Positions 8,916 to 18,738 of a stretch of DNA of 64,000 nt are shown here, piece after piece (position 1 is the first letter of the stretch; every line of letters begins with the position of its first letter). The translations under genes and the position numbers were made by a program. A model generated the notes under the pieces. That model saw only the letters and a program-made list of their open reading frames with translations, was not told the DNA's origin and ran no database searches. Source of the stretch: JACCWP01 sp963801045 (GTDB lineage Bacteria; Actinomycetota; Actinomycetes; Propionibacteriales; Nocardioidaceae). The stretch lies in the NCBI GenBank assembly GCA_963801045.1, contig CAWDDC010000003.1, positions 992,001-1,056,000 of the forward strand, read 5' to 3'.

Positions 8916-9938
8916 ATGCAGCAGCCGTCGCTGCCTACCTGGGCGCCGGTGGTCGTGTTCGTCGGATCCCTCGCCGTCGCCGCCGTGGTGGTGCGGCTGC
9001 TGGGCGGCGGGATCGTCGCGACCGGCGTGCTGACTTCGCCGCTCTACCTGATCGCGATCTACGTGACCTCCCGGATCGTCGAGTACCCCCGTCGCGCCAC
9101 CGACCGGGTGGTCACGGGGCTGGTCACCACCGCCTTCGCCCTCGCGCTGCTGCCCCTCGTCACGCTGGTGTGGACGGTCTTCTCCAACGGCTACGGCGCC
9201 CTGTCAGCGGAGTTCTTCACGTCGTCGATGCGCAACGTGATCGGCGATGCCGGCGGCATCTACCACGCCATCTGGGGCACGCTGATCGTCACCGGCCTGG
9301 CCACCTTGATGTCGGTGCCGATCGGCATCTTCGCGGCGATCTACCTGGTCGAGTACGGCAAGGGCGCGCTGGCCCGCTGGATCACGTTCCTCGTCGACGT
9401 GATGACCGGCATCCCGTCGATCGTGGCCGGCCTGTTCGCCTACGCCCTGTTCGCACTCATCCTCGGACCCGGCGTGCGGATGGGATTCGGCGGCTCCGTC
9501 GCCCTGTCGGTGCTGATGATCCCGGTCGTCGTGCGCGCCACCGAGGAGATGCTCAAGCTGGTGCCCAACGAGCTGCGCGAGGCGGCGTACGCCCTCGGCG
9601 TGCCGCGCTGGCGCACCATCGTCAAGGTCGTGCTGCGGACGGCATCGGCCGGCATCGCGACCGGCGTGACGCTCGCGATCGCACGCGTCATCGGCGAGAC
9701 CGCGCCGCTGCTGATCATCGTCGGCACCACCGACTCGCTGAACCTCAACCCGTTCAGCGGCCGGATGGAGACCCTCCCGATCTACACCTTCTACCAGTTC
9801 TCCGAGCCCGGAATCCCGCCGGAGTTCGGCATCGAAAGGGCGTGGGGCGCCGCGCTGGTACTCATCCTGATCGTCTTGGTGCTCAATCTGGTCGCCCGTA
9901 CGATCTCCTTCATGTTCTCGCCGAAGACCGGTCGCTGA
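8916..9938 (+). CDS. pstA: Phosphate ABC transporter permease PstA
   Basis: Second pst permease, about 340 residues with six to eight hydrophobic segments. Family marks: WGTLIVTGLATLMSVPIGI, FLVDVMTGIPSIVAGLF, the EAA loop REAAYALGVPRWRTIVKVVLR and RVIGETAPLLIIVG. The first in-frame ATG is 8916 (MQQPSLPTW). However, an ATG at 8872 overlaps the pstC stop (TGATG), and the codons just before 8916 read PPGIERDS in the pstA frame, so the real start may be 8872 with a one-base error in the C-rich run at about 8876. Confidence 0.93.
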   Translation: MQQPSLPTWAPVVVFVGSLAVAAVVVRLLGGGIVATGVLTSPLYLIAIYVTSRIVEYPRRATDRVVTGLVTTAFALALLPLVTLVWTVFSNGYGALSAEFFTSSMRNVIGDAGGIYHAIWGTLIVTGLATLMSVPIGIFAAIYLVEYGKGALARWITFLVDVMTGIPSIVAGLFAYALFALILGPGVRMGFGGSVALSVLMIPVVVRATEEMLKLVPNELREAAYALGVPRWRTIVKVVLRTASAGIATGVTLAIARVIGETAPLLIIVGTTDSLNLNPFSGRMETLPIYTFYQFSEPGIPPEFGIERAWGAALVLILIVLVLNLVARTISFMFSPKTGR

Positions 9939-9959
9939 ACCCCTACCTGAGGAATCACC

Positions 9960-10739
9960 GTGGCCAAGAGCATCGAGGTGTCCGACCTGGACATCTACTA
10001 CGGCGACTTCATGGCCGTGCAGGACGTGACGGTGAGCATCCCGGCGCGTCAGGTCACGGCATTCATCGGCCCGTCCGGCTGCGGCAAGTCCACGTTCCTG
10101 CGCTCGCTCAACCGGATGCACGAGGTGATCCCCGGCGCGTACGTCGACGGCAAGGTGCTGGTCGACGGACAGGACCTGTACGCCTCCGACGTCGACCCGG
10201 TCGCGGTGCGCCGCGAGATCGGCATGGTGTTCCAGCGGCCCAACCCGTTCCCCACGATGTCGATCCGCGACAACGTCCTGGCCGGGATGCGGCTCAACAG
10301 CAAGCGGATGAGCAAAACGGAGGCCGAGGAGGTCTGCGAGCAGTCACTGCGCGGCGCGAACCTCTGGGAAGAGGTCAAGGACCGGCTCGACCGCCCCGGC
10401 TCCGGGCTCTCCGGCGGGCAGCAGCAGCGGCTGTGCATCGCCCGGGCGATCGCGGTGCAGCCGCAGGTGCTGCTGATGGACGAGCCGTGCTCGGCACTCG
10501 ACCCGATCTCGACCAGTGCCATCGAGGACCTGATCCACGAGCTCAAGGCCAACTACACGATCGTGATCGTCACCCACAACATGCAGCAGGCCGGCCGGGT
10601 GTCCGACGACACGGCTTTCTTCAACCTGGCCGGCACCGGCAAGCCGGGGCGGCTGGTCGAGTTCGGCACGACCCGGAAGATCTTCTCCAACCCCGACGAG
10701 CCCGCGACCGAGGCGTACATCTCCGGTCGCTTCGGCTGA
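9960..10739 (+). CDS. pstB: Phosphate ABC transporter ATPase PstB
   Basis: The 259-residue ATPase that powers PstCA. Walker A GPSGCGKST, Q-loop MVFQRPNPFPTMSI (the PNPFP signature of PstB), signature LSGGQQQRLCIARAIA, Walker B VLLMDEPCSALDPIST and switch His in IVTHNMQQA are all present. GTG 9960 follows GAGGAATCACC, 21 bases after pstA. No phoU follows; the next gene is on the other strand, 16 bases away. Confidence 0.96.
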   Translation: MAKSIEVSDLDIYYGDFMAVQDVTVSIPARQVTAFIGPSGCGKSTFLRSLNRMHEVIPGAYVDGKVLVDGQDLYASDVDPVAVRREIGMVFQRPNPFPTMSIRDNVLAGMRLNSKRMSKTEAEEVCEQSLRGANLWEEVKDRLDRPGSGLSGGQQQRLCIARAIAVQPQVLLMDEPCSALDPISTSAIEDLIHELKANYTIVIVTHNMQQAGRVSDDTAFFNLAGTGKPGRLVEFGTTRKIFSNPDEPATEAYISGRFG

Positions 10740-10755
10740 CCCGCTGCCGGCGCGC

Positions 10756-11841
10756 TCAGGGGCAGGAGGCGAACAGCAGACCGCCGGTCCCGAGGTCGGA
10801 CAGCAGCCGGGCCTCGCGGTCGTCGCTGGTCAGCTCCAGCACCAGGTCAGTGCCGTCCGTCTCCGTGTCGACCCCGTCGAAGCGCTCCTCCCAGGAGCCG
10901 CCCTGAGCCAGCGCCTCGCCGTGCGCCAGCGCGAGCCGTACGGGTTCCTGCGCGGTCGCCACTGCCGGCTCGGCGAACCGCATCGCCACGTCGAGCGTCG
11001 ACCCGTCGTCGGTCAGCCGCAGGCCGAGTCCGAGGACGTCGTAGACCGCCAGCGGCCCCCCGGAGGCGACCAGCCGCCGGGCGGCCACCCGGTCCTCGGG
11101 CGACGCTGTCCGCAGCGACGTCACGGCGCAGCCGCGCTCGCGCGTGTGCACGACCGCGACCGGGTCGTCGGCGAGCCGCAGTCCCAGTGCCGCCACGTCC
11201 GGGTCCGCCGCCATCGACTCCGCGTCGCCGCCGGCGGCCGACGCGGCCCGCGCGAGGTAGCCGGGGTCGTCCGAGAACAGCGCCAGCCCGTCGTCGGCCA
11301 GCACCGCGACGTAGCCCAGCAGCGGGCTGAGCGCCGGGTCCACCGAGGCGAGCAGGTCCGGGCCGCCCTTCCACACCCCGCCGGAGTCCGCACCGGACGA
11401 CGGCGGCGCGTACCCGAGATTGTCCAGCCCGGCCACCACGGCGGACGGGTCGACCGACCCGAGCGAGACCACCGCGACCGCACCCTGCGGTGACTGCCCG
11501 AAGGCCTCCCAGTCGGCCTCTACCACCGACCACCCGTAGTCGGCGGCCATCACCGGGGCCGCCTCGGCCAGCGGCGAGGCCTCGACCAGGTCGGTGGAGA
11601 AGCCCTGCGCCAGCACCCGCCGCAGCGTCTCGCTGCCGCCGGCGGATGCGATTTCGAGCTCGTCGCGTACGTGTCCCCAGTCGGTCACGTTCGCCGTCTC
11701 GGTGTCGGCGGGCAGCGCGTCCAGCGCGGCCAGCAGCCGCGGCCGCGGATCGGGCGCGCCGCTGGCCACCGCCACGCCGCCGGCGACGGCGGCGAGCAGC
11801 ACGACGACGGCGAGCAGACTGCGGCGCACGCCGGTCATCAT
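10756..11841 (-). CDS. Predicted secreted/membrane-anchored protein, unknown function
   Basis: A 361-residue protein with an N-terminal hydrophobic segment (VRRSLLAVVVLLAAVAGGVAVA), either signal peptide or anchor, and an acidic Ala/Asp-rich body with no catalytic motif I recognise. Two late cysteines (in RERGCAVTS and the C-terminal ASCP end) could pair. It starts at tandem ATG codons 11841/11838, 29 bases from the divergent mutT1-like gene, so both probably share a short promoter region; it converges on pstB. Function unknown; a cell-surface or envelope role is only suggested by the leader. Confidence 0.75.
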   Translation of the reverse strand: MMTGVRRSLLAVVVLLAAVAGGVAVASGAPDPRPRLLAALDALPADTETANVTDWGHVRDELEIASAGGSETLRRVLAQGFSTDLVEASPLAEAAPVMAADYGWSVVEADWEAFGQSPQGAVAVVSLGSVDPSAVVAGLDNLGYAPPSSGADSGGVWKGGPDLLASVDPALSPLLGYVAVLADDGLALFSDDPGYLARAASAAGGDAESMAADPDVAALGLRLADDPVAVVHTRERGCAVTSLRTASPEDRVAARRLVASGGPLAVYDVLGLGLRLTDDGSTLDVAMRFAEPAVATAQEPVRLALAHGEALAQGGSWEERFDGVDTETDGTDLVLELTSDDREARLLSDLGTGGLLFASCP

Positions 11842-11870
11842 GCCCGCCGCCGGGCTGCCACAATTGCGGG

Positions 11871-12779
11871 GTGACCGACCGTCCCGTCGAGGCAGCCGGT
11901 GCCGTCGTGTGGCGGTCGGCGGGCGACACTCTGCAGGTCCTGCTCGTGCACCGCGACCGCTACGACGACTGGACCTTCCCCAAGGGCAAGGTCGACCCCG
12001 GCGAGGCCCTGGCGGTGACCGCGGTCCGCGAGGTCGAGGAGGAGACCGGGGTACGCATCCGGCTCGGTCCGAGGCTCGTCCGGCACGAGTACCGCCTCAC
12101 CCGCTCCCCCGGCGGCGGCGTCAAGCAGGTGACCTACTGGTGCGCCCGGCCGATCGACGCGGAGGCCGCACGAGCCGCCGACGCGTACCGGCCGAACGAC
12201 GAGATCGACGGGGTCCGCTGGATCGACGTCGACGAGGTGGCAGGCGTGCTCACCTACCCCCGCGACGTCGCCGTGCTGGAGGCGTTCACCCGCAGCACCG
12301 AGACCGAGCTGCACCGGTCCAACCCGCTGGTCGTGCTCCGGCACGGCAACGCCAAGCCGCGCAAGCGGTGGACCGGCGACGACGCGCTACGCCCGCTGGA
12401 CGGGACCGGCCGGGACCAGGCGACGCGGTTGGTGCCGCTGCTCTCGGCCTATGACCTGCGTGCGGCGGTGACCAGCGACGCGCTGCGGTGCCGGCAGACC
12501 GTCGAGCCCTACGCCGAGCGCAGGAGCAAAGAGCGGCCGGTCCGGGTCGATCTCGCCCCGCGGCTCAGTGAGGACCGGGCGACCCGTCGCGCGGTCCGCG
12601 AGACGGTGCGCGGGCTGCTCATGGGCAAGCAGCGGGCCGTCGTCTGCACGCACCGGCCGGTGCTGCCCTGGGTGTTCGAGGCCCTCGGGCTGCCCGAGGT
12701 GCGGCTGGAGCCGGGCGAGCTGCTGGTGGTGCACAGGCGTGCGGGCCAGGTCCTCGGATCCGAGACCGCCAAGACCTGA
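11871..12779 (+). CDS. mutT1: MutT1-like Nudix hydrolase with histidine phosphatase domain
   Basis: A 302-residue two-domain protein like mycobacterial MutT1, which cleans 8-oxo-(d)GTP and diadenosine polyphosphates. Residues 1-140 hold the Nudix box (GKVDPGEALAVTAVREVEEETGV, an exact GX5EX7REUXEE pattern). The C-terminal half is a phosphoglycerate-mutase-like histidine phosphatase: VVLRHGNA (RHG), SDALRCRQT and VVCTHRPVLP. GTG 11871 begins the conserved start VTDRPVEAAGAVVWR. In Mycobacterium mutT1 also lies close to ppk, so the neighbourhood is partly conserved. Confidence 0.9.
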   Translation: MTDRPVEAAGAVVWRSAGDTLQVLLVHRDRYDDWTFPKGKVDPGEALAVTAVREVEEETGVRIRLGPRLVRHEYRLTRSPGGGVKQVTYWCARPIDAEAARAADAYRPNDEIDGVRWIDVDEVAGVLTYPRDVAVLEAFTRSTETELHRSNPLVVLRHGNAKPRKRWTGDDALRPLDGTGRDQATRLVPLLSAYDLRAAVTSDALRCRQTVEPYAERRSKERPVRVDLAPRLSEDRATRRAVRETVRGLLMGKQRAVVCTHRPVLPWVFEALGLPEVRLEPGELLVVHRRAGQVLGSETAKT

Positions 12780-12791
12780 TCGGCCGGCGGC

Positions 12792-12938
12792 TCAGCGCAG
12801 ACCGAGGATCGCGTCCACCTGCTCCTGGGTCAGCGGCCCGTCATGCTCGGAGGCCGCGATCATGAGGTCGCTGGTGAGGTCGATCTCGGCAAGGACGTCC
12901 TTGTCGTGGACGCTGACGTCCAAACGATCGTTCACCAT
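12792..12938 (-). CDS. Small conserved-looking protein, 48 residues
   Basis: A short acidic protein starting MVNDRLDVSVHDKDVLAEI and ending LTQEQVDAILGLR. Two predicted amphipathic helices: DVLAEIDLTSDLMIAASE and LTQEQVDAILG. No cysteine, TM segment or known domain. A perfect Shine-Dalgarno AAGGAGG (12940-12946) leaves only one base before ATG 12938 and four before GTG 12935, so the true start may be the GTG. The strong site and clean stop make it a likely real gene. Convergent with mutT1 (12 bases). Function unknown. Confidence 0.6.
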   Translation of the reverse strand: MVNDRLDVSVHDKDVLAEIDLTSDLMIAASEHDGPLTQEQVDAILGLR

Positions 12939-13080
12939 TCCTCCTTGTCCCGACGGTTGACTCCAGCATGCCCCAACCGTCGAACTCGCGTGGCCAAGTG
13001 GGCGAGATCTGCGGCCGATCATGGCCCGGCGGCCCTGCGAGGTCGAGCATGAGGGCGGTCGAATCGACGAGGGGTCTCAA

Positions 13081-14310
13081 ATGTCCGCCCAACGTGCCAC
13101 AACAATCGCTCGCCCGCTGCTGATTTCCGTGGTCGCCGGGAGCTTGTTGCTCCTGGTCTCACCCCACGCCGCGGTCGCCGACCCGTGGGTCAAGCCCGGC
13201 ACACCGGCCGACGCCCCCGCGATCGGGGCCGCCCCCGCGTCGCCGCCGGTACCGTTCCCACACAACCCGAAGGGGCTTCCTCCCCAGGCGGACTGGGGTT
13301 CCGCGATCGAGCAGCCCGCCTCGTACACGCCGCAGCTGTCCTGCGCTGCCGGCCCCCTGCGCGGCACCAAGATGCTGCGTGACCTGCTGCTCCGCACGTA
13401 CGCGCGCGGCTCGAACGGCGGGTCGATCCGCTCCTGCGCCGTCGGCAGCCAGTCCGAGCACAAGGACGGCCGGGCCTTCGACTGGATGCTCGACGTCGGC
13501 AACAGGGCGGACCGGCGCACCGCCGGCAACTTCCTGGGCTGGCTGCTCGAGAAGCGGGGCGGCACCCCCGCAGCGATGGCGCGCCGGCTGGGCATCATGT
13601 ACGTCATCTACAACCGCAAAATCTGGGCGTCGTACTCGCCGGGCTGGCGCTCCTACTCCGGCGGCGACCCGCACACCTCGCACATCCACATCTCGCTGTC
13701 GTTCAACGGCGGCCGCGGCAACACGTCGTTCTGGAAGGGCCGGGTCGCACCGGTCGACAACGGGCCGTGCGTGTTCTTCGCCGGCTCCCCCGCCGTCGTC
13801 GCGGGCGCCGACCCGCGGATCACCCGCTGCCCCGCACCCGCCGCCTCGCCGCGCGGGTCGAGCCGGCCGTTCGCCTGGCTGGGGACCTCCGGCGACCAGG
13901 TGCGGCGGGCGCAGCAGCTGCTGGGCGGCCAGGTCACCGGCAGCTTCAACAAGGCCACCCGCAAGCGGCTGATCGCGTTCCAGAAGAGCCACGACCTGCC
14001 GCGCACCGGCACCCTGGACAAGCCGACCTGGGCCAGCCTGGACCCACGGACCCGGATACAGCACGCACCGCGCTGGACCCAGCACGAGGCGGCCGCGTGG
14101 GGCATCGACCACGGCAGCCCCGCGCTGCACCGGTCCTCCGCGGGCACCGCCCCCTATGCGCTCCAGGTGGCACTGCGGATGCCGGAGCGGCTGCGGACCG
14201 GCTTCGTCGGCTCGCGTACCTCCGCGGCCGTCAGTCGCTTCCGGGTCGACCACGGGATGTCCCACACGTCGGAAGTCACCCCAAAGGTATGGGATCTGCT
14301 CGCATCCTGA
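13081..14310 (+). CDS. Secreted protein with M15-like (ARB_07466-type) domain and peptidoglycan-binding domain
   Basis: A 409-residue exported protein, probably acting on or binding the cell wall. Signal peptide to about residue 32 (LISVVAGSLLLLVSPHAAVA). The middle domain (about 75-235) has SEHKDGRAFDWMLDV and DPHTSHIHIS, the paired His/Asp pattern of D-Ala-D-Ala carboxypeptidase-like folds. A peptidoglycan_binding_1 domain (about 270-330) has GDQVRRAQQLLG, GSFNKATRKRLIAFQKSHDL and GTLDKPTWASL; a degenerate second copy ends the protein. ATG 13081, after GAGGGGTCTCAA, was preferred over ATG 13021 because the signal peptide starts there. Confidence 0.82.
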   Translation: MSAQRATTIARPLLISVVAGSLLLLVSPHAAVADPWVKPGTPADAPAIGAAPASPPVPFPHNPKGLPPQADWGSAIEQPASYTPQLSCAAGPLRGTKMLRDLLLRTYARGSNGGSIRSCAVGSQSEHKDGRAFDWMLDVGNRADRRTAGNFLGWLLEKRGGTPAAMARRLGIMYVIYNRKIWASYSPGWRSYSGGDPHTSHIHISLSFNGGRGNTSFWKGRVAPVDNGPCVFFAGSPAVVAGADPRITRCPAPAASPRGSSRPFAWLGTSGDQVRRAQQLLGGQVTGSFNKATRKRLIAFQKSHDLPRTGTLDKPTWASLDPRTRIQHAPRWTQHEAAAWGIDHGSPALHRSSAGTAPYALQVALRMPERLRTGFVGSRTSAAVSRFRVDHGMSHTSEVTPKVWDLLAS

Positions 14311-14522
14311 TCGGCTGGTCAGGGGATGCGGCATGGGCTCTTAGGAGGATTTTTCGTTTACTTTCGGTAGCGGGGTAGCGACGTAGAGTGATTCGACGGC
14401 ATGCTCGTCGAGTCAGAGACCGTCATGCGGTCACAGCGTGGAAGGTGCCGACCCGGCATCGCGGGGACCGGGTCGTCACTGCACCGGCGGACCAGCCACC
14501 GCCGGGGGAGGAGAACACGTCC

Positions 14523-14939
14523 ATGAAGCTCATCGCCCGCCGCCTGGTTGCCACTGCGGCCATCGCCACACTCGCCTTCGGTGCCGCCAGCGGCGCTGCC
14601 GTCGCCTCCGACCACTCCGGTGCCAGGGAGAAGGAGCGGGTCGCCCACTCCACCGCGCGCCACGAGAAGGAGCGGGTCGCCTCCCCCGCCGCGCGCAAGG
14701 AGAAGGAGCGCGTCGCCCACTCCACCGCCCGCAAGGAGAAGGAGCGCATCGCTTCGCCGGCTGCCCGCAAGGAGAAGGAGCGGGTCGCTTCGCCGGCTGC
14801 CCGCAAGGAGAAGGAGCGCATCGCTTCGCCGGCTGCCCGCAAGGAGAAGGAGCGGGTCGCCCACTCCACCGCCCGCAAGGAGAAGGAGCGGGTCGCCAGC
14901 TCGACCGCCCGCAAGGAGAAGGAGCGCGAGAAGGAGTAA
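14523..14939 (+). CDS. Secreted KEKER-repeat protein
   Basis: A 138-residue protein: Sec signal peptide (MKLIARRLVATAAIATLAFG, cleavage probably after AAVA near residue 28), then about 105 residues made almost only of a 12-residue repeat, ARKEKERVASPA, where the last four positions vary between ASPA, AHST and ASST. It contains no cysteine or aromatic residue after the signal. The charged block ARKEKER alternates + and - residues. No family recognised; likely a disordered or helical surface polymer. GGGGGAGGAGAACACGTCC precedes the ATG. Upstream, GTTTA at 14356 and GGGTAG at 14373 loosely resemble a sigma-B/F promoter but are spaced a little too close. Confidence 0.75.
   Translation: MKLIARRLVATAAIATLAFGAASGAAVASDHSGAREKERVAHSTARHEKERVASPAARKEKERVAHSTARKEKERIASPAARKEKERVASPAARKEKERIASPAARKEKERVAHSTARKEKERVASSTARKEKEREKE
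14622..14936 (+). repeat. 36-bp tandem repeats inside the KEKER gene
   Basis: Nine units of a 36-bp DNA repeat encoding ARKEKER[VI]A(SPA/HST/SST). The first unit lacks one codon (AREKER) and the last is cut to ARKEKEREKE. Units 3-8 are nearly identical at DNA level, including silent positions, which points to recent unit-copying and likely length variation between strains. Confidence 0.9.
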
Positions 14940-14974
14940 CTTTCCGAATCGCCGATATCGTGGTCCCAGCACGT

Positions 14975-15013
14975 CGCCCGGCTGCGTGTTCTCGAGGGAG
15001 ACGCAGGCGGGCG
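14975..15013. terminator. Hairpin between convergent genes
   Basis: Left arm 14975-14987 (CGCCCGGCTGCGT) and right arm 15001-15013 (ACGCAGGCGGGCG) pair over 13 bp with one mismatch around a 13-nt loop. It lies between the KEKER gene (stop 14939) and the convergent threonine synthase (stop 15039) and could serve both. No T-tract. Confidence 0.5.
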
Positions 15014-15038
15014 TACGTGCGTTTCCCAGCGGGTGCCG

Positions 15039-16261
<1,223 letters not shown>

Positions 16262-16277
16262 CACCCCATCCAAGCGG

Positions 16278-17504
16278 TCAGACGGCCATGCCCCGCTGCG
16301 GGGGGAGCACCGCCCGGTGCTGGCGGGCGATCGTCACCGCGACCAGCGCGGCGGCGACCGCGGCGACCAGCGCGGTCACGACGGTGGCCGACCACAGCGC
16401 CGTCGTGAACGGCAGCACCAGCACGAGCACCGCCGCCAGGGCGAGGTGGGCGGGCATGATCACCGGTGTGGGGCTGAAGCGCGCGAAGACCGCGAGCAGC
16501 AGCACCAGGTAGAGCCCGGTCGGACCGGCCACCGCGTAGGCCACCAGCAGCTGTGACGCCTCGACGTGGTGCACGACCGCCGCGACGCCCACCTCGAGGC
16601 CGGCACCCAGCGCCGCCAGGCTCGCGAAGATCCCGTAGTGGCTGTAGCCGAACAGGAACGCCAGCTGCCGGCTGGCGGCCAGCCCCTCGCCGGACGGCTC
16701 CAGGAAGTAGAGCCACCACAGCGCGAACAGCAGCACCAGGCCCGAGACCGCGACGGTCACGACGCCGTTGCCGACGCCGCCCAGGTCGGCGCCCTTCTCC
16801 ACCGCCACGGTCGCTGCGAGCACGCTCTCGCCGAGCACGATGATCGTGAACAGCCCGTAGCGCTCGGCGATGTGGTGGGGATGCCACGGCGTCATGTTCG
16901 GCCGCTCCGCGACGTACGGCACTGCCAGCTCGCCGATCGCCAGCACGATGAATCCGATCAGCTGCATCTCGTCGGCCAGTCCCAGCCACAGCACCCAGAG
17001 CACCTGGATGACGCCGACGCCGACGGCGTAGCGCATCGCGACGTTCCGCCGGTCGGGGTCGCTGCCCGCGGCCCGCGACCACTGCGCCACCAGCGCGACG
17101 CGCATCAGGATGTAGCCCACGACGAGGACGGTGAAGTCGCTGCGCTCGAAGACCCGCGGGATCCCCGCCGCGAGCACCAGCACCCCACTCATCTGCAGCA
17201 TGGTGAGCAGCCGGTACGGCACGTCGTCGGTGTCGTACGCGGAGGCGAACCAGGTGAAGTTCACCCACGCCCACCAGATCGCGAAGAAGACCATCGCGTA
17301 GTCGAGCAGTCCCTCGCCGGCGTGGCCCACCTCGACGTCGTGCGCGAACGCCCCCGCGGCCTGCGAGACCGCCACCACGAAGGACAGGTCGAAGAGCAGC
17401 TCGAGCGGTGTGGCGGCGCGGTGCTGCTCGTCGGTGTCGCGCGGTCGCATCCGTACCCGCCACTGCCGAACGGACGACGAGTCAGGCACCTGGGGCTCGC
17501 TCAC
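16278..17504 (-). CDS. ltrA: Low temperature requirement protein A (LtrA) family membrane protein
   Basis: A 408-residue integral membrane protein with about 11-12 hydrophobic helices. LtrA hallmarks are clear: ATPLELLFDLSFVVAVSQ at the N-terminus, FFAIWWAWVNFTWFASAYDTDD, RPNMTPWHPHHIAERYGLFTIIVLGES and LYFLEPSG. GTG 17504 (VSEPQVPDSS) was preferred over longer in-frame extensions because it gives the usual family length; TTGACT lies just upstream. Molecular function unknown for the family. It ends 17 bases from thrC and may be co-transcribed with it. Confidence 0.9.
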   Translation of the reverse strand: MSEPQVPDSSSVRQWRVRMRPRDTDEQHRAATPLELLFDLSFVVAVSQAAGAFAHDVEVGHAGEGLLDYAMVFFAIWWAWVNFTWFASAYDTDDVPYRLLTMLQMSGVLVLAAGIPRVFERSDFTVLVVGYILMRVALVAQWSRAAGSDPDRRNVAMRYAVGVGVIQVLWVLWLGLADEMQLIGFIVLAIGELAVPYVAERPNMTPWHPHHIAERYGLFTIIVLGESVLAATVAVEKGADLGGVGNGVVTVAVSGLVLLFALWWLYFLEPSGEGLAASRQLAFLFGYSHYGIFASLAALGAGLEVGVAAVVHHVEASQLLVAYAVAGPTGLYLVLLLAVFARFSPTPVIMPAHLALAAVLVLVLPFTTALWSATVVTALVAAVAAALVAVTIARQHRAVLPPQRGMAV

Positions 17505-17587
17505 CGGCAAAGTCAAGCATCCAGAAGAGTGCCGTGTGAGGTCTAGGGTCTGGGAGATCACTGGCCGCGACACCGGGGAGTTGTGCA

Positions 17588-18730
17588 ATGGTCCTGCCCA
17601 CCGAGAACGTCGGTTCCCTGCCCCGCCCCACCACGTTGCAGGAGGCCCTGGCCGGCTATGACGCCGGCACGGTCACCCACGAGCAGCTGATCGCCGAGCA
17701 GGACGCCGCCTGCAAGGACTCGATCGAGCGGATGGAGGCGACGGGGTCGCCGATGGTGACCGACGGGGAGCAGCGAGCCTCGAGCTTCGCCACCTACCCG
17801 CTCACCGACACGCTGGCCGGCACCGGCCTCGCCGACAACCTCGCGGCCGACGGGCAGTACTTCGCGATCTTCAGCGACGGGCACCACCGGCAGCTGCCCC
17901 GGCTCACCGGCGGACCGTTCCGCTACAAGACCTACGCCGCCGACTACCTGCGGCGCTCGGCGCCGCTGGCGAGCGGGCCGATGAAGCAGGCGGTCATCGC
18001 GCCGTCCATGCTCGCGCTGCTGTACCCGCTGGATGACGAGGTGCCGGGCTACTCGCGGGACCAGTTCCTGTCCGACCTCGTGGACGAGTGCGAGAAGGAC
18101 ATCCGCCAGGCTTTCGACGCCGGCGCCGTGCGGGTGTCGATCGACTTCACCGAGGGCCGGCTCGCGCTGCGCAACGACCCCGACAACCCGTGGACCGGTC
18201 GCGGCATGCTCGACGACTTCGTCGCGCTGAACAACCGGGTGCTCGAGCGGTTCACGCCGGAGGAGCGGCGCAACATCGGCATCCACACCTGCCCCGGTGG
18301 CGATCTCGACTCCACCCACAGCGCTGACGTCGACTACGCCGAGCTGTTGCCGCAGCTGTTCCAGATGAACGCGGGCTACTTCCTCATCCAGCTGGCGAGC
18401 GAGCCCGACAAGGAGCGCATCTACCGGCTGATCGGAGAGCACAGCCGCGCCGACGCCGACGGCGTGCCTCAGGTCGCGTTCATCGGCGTCATCAACCCAC
18501 AGGACCCGCGGGTCGAGACCGCCGACGAGGTACGCGACCAGCTGCTGCTCGCCGCGCAGCACATCCCGGCCGACCGGCTCGGGGCGACCGACGACTGCGG
18601 CTTCTCACCGTTCAGCATCGACCAGAAGCCCAAGCACGGCTCACCCGACTTCGCTCGCGACGTGGCGTTCCAGAAGATCGCGGCCCGCGTGGAGGGCGCG
18701 CGGCTCGCGTCCGAGCAGCTCGGGGTCTGA
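17588..18730 (+). CDS. MetE C-terminal-domain-like methyltransferase
   Basis: A 380-residue stand-alone relative of the catalytic half of cobalamin-independent methionine synthase (MetE). Family features: TENVGSLPRP, VTDGEQ, the zinc-site motif GIHTCPGGD (His and Cys ligands) and the final ligand Cys in GATDDCGFSP. It lacks the N-terminal MetE domain. Such proteins transfer methyl or alkyl groups to thiols; homocysteine is the likely acceptor but other thiols are possible. ATG 17588 follows GGGGAGTTGTGCA. Divergent from ltrA, 83 bases between starts. No SAM or cobalamin riboswitch was recognised upstream. Confidence 0.82.
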   Translation: MVLPTENVGSLPRPTTLQEALAGYDAGTVTHEQLIAEQDAACKDSIERMEATGSPMVTDGEQRASSFATYPLTDTLAGTGLADNLAADGQYFAIFSDGHHRQLPRLTGGPFRYKTYAADYLRRSAPLASGPMKQAVIAPSMLALLYPLDDEVPGYSRDQFLSDLVDECEKDIRQAFDAGAVRVSIDFTEGRLALRNDPDNPWTGRGMLDDFVALNNRVLERFTPEERRNIGIHTCPGGDLDSTHSADVDYAELLPQLFQMNAGYFLIQLASEPDKERIYRLIGEHSRADADGVPQVAFIGVINPQDPRVETADEVRDQLLLAAQHIPADRLGATDDCGFSPFSIDQKPKHGSPDFARDVAFQKIAARVEGARLASEQLGV

Positions 18731-18738
18731 CCGCCCGG

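Noticed and set aside
17505..17587. SAM or cobalamin riboswitch before the MetE-like gene
   Set aside because: Only 83 bases separate the two divergent starts and none of the conserved riboswitch helices is recognisable.
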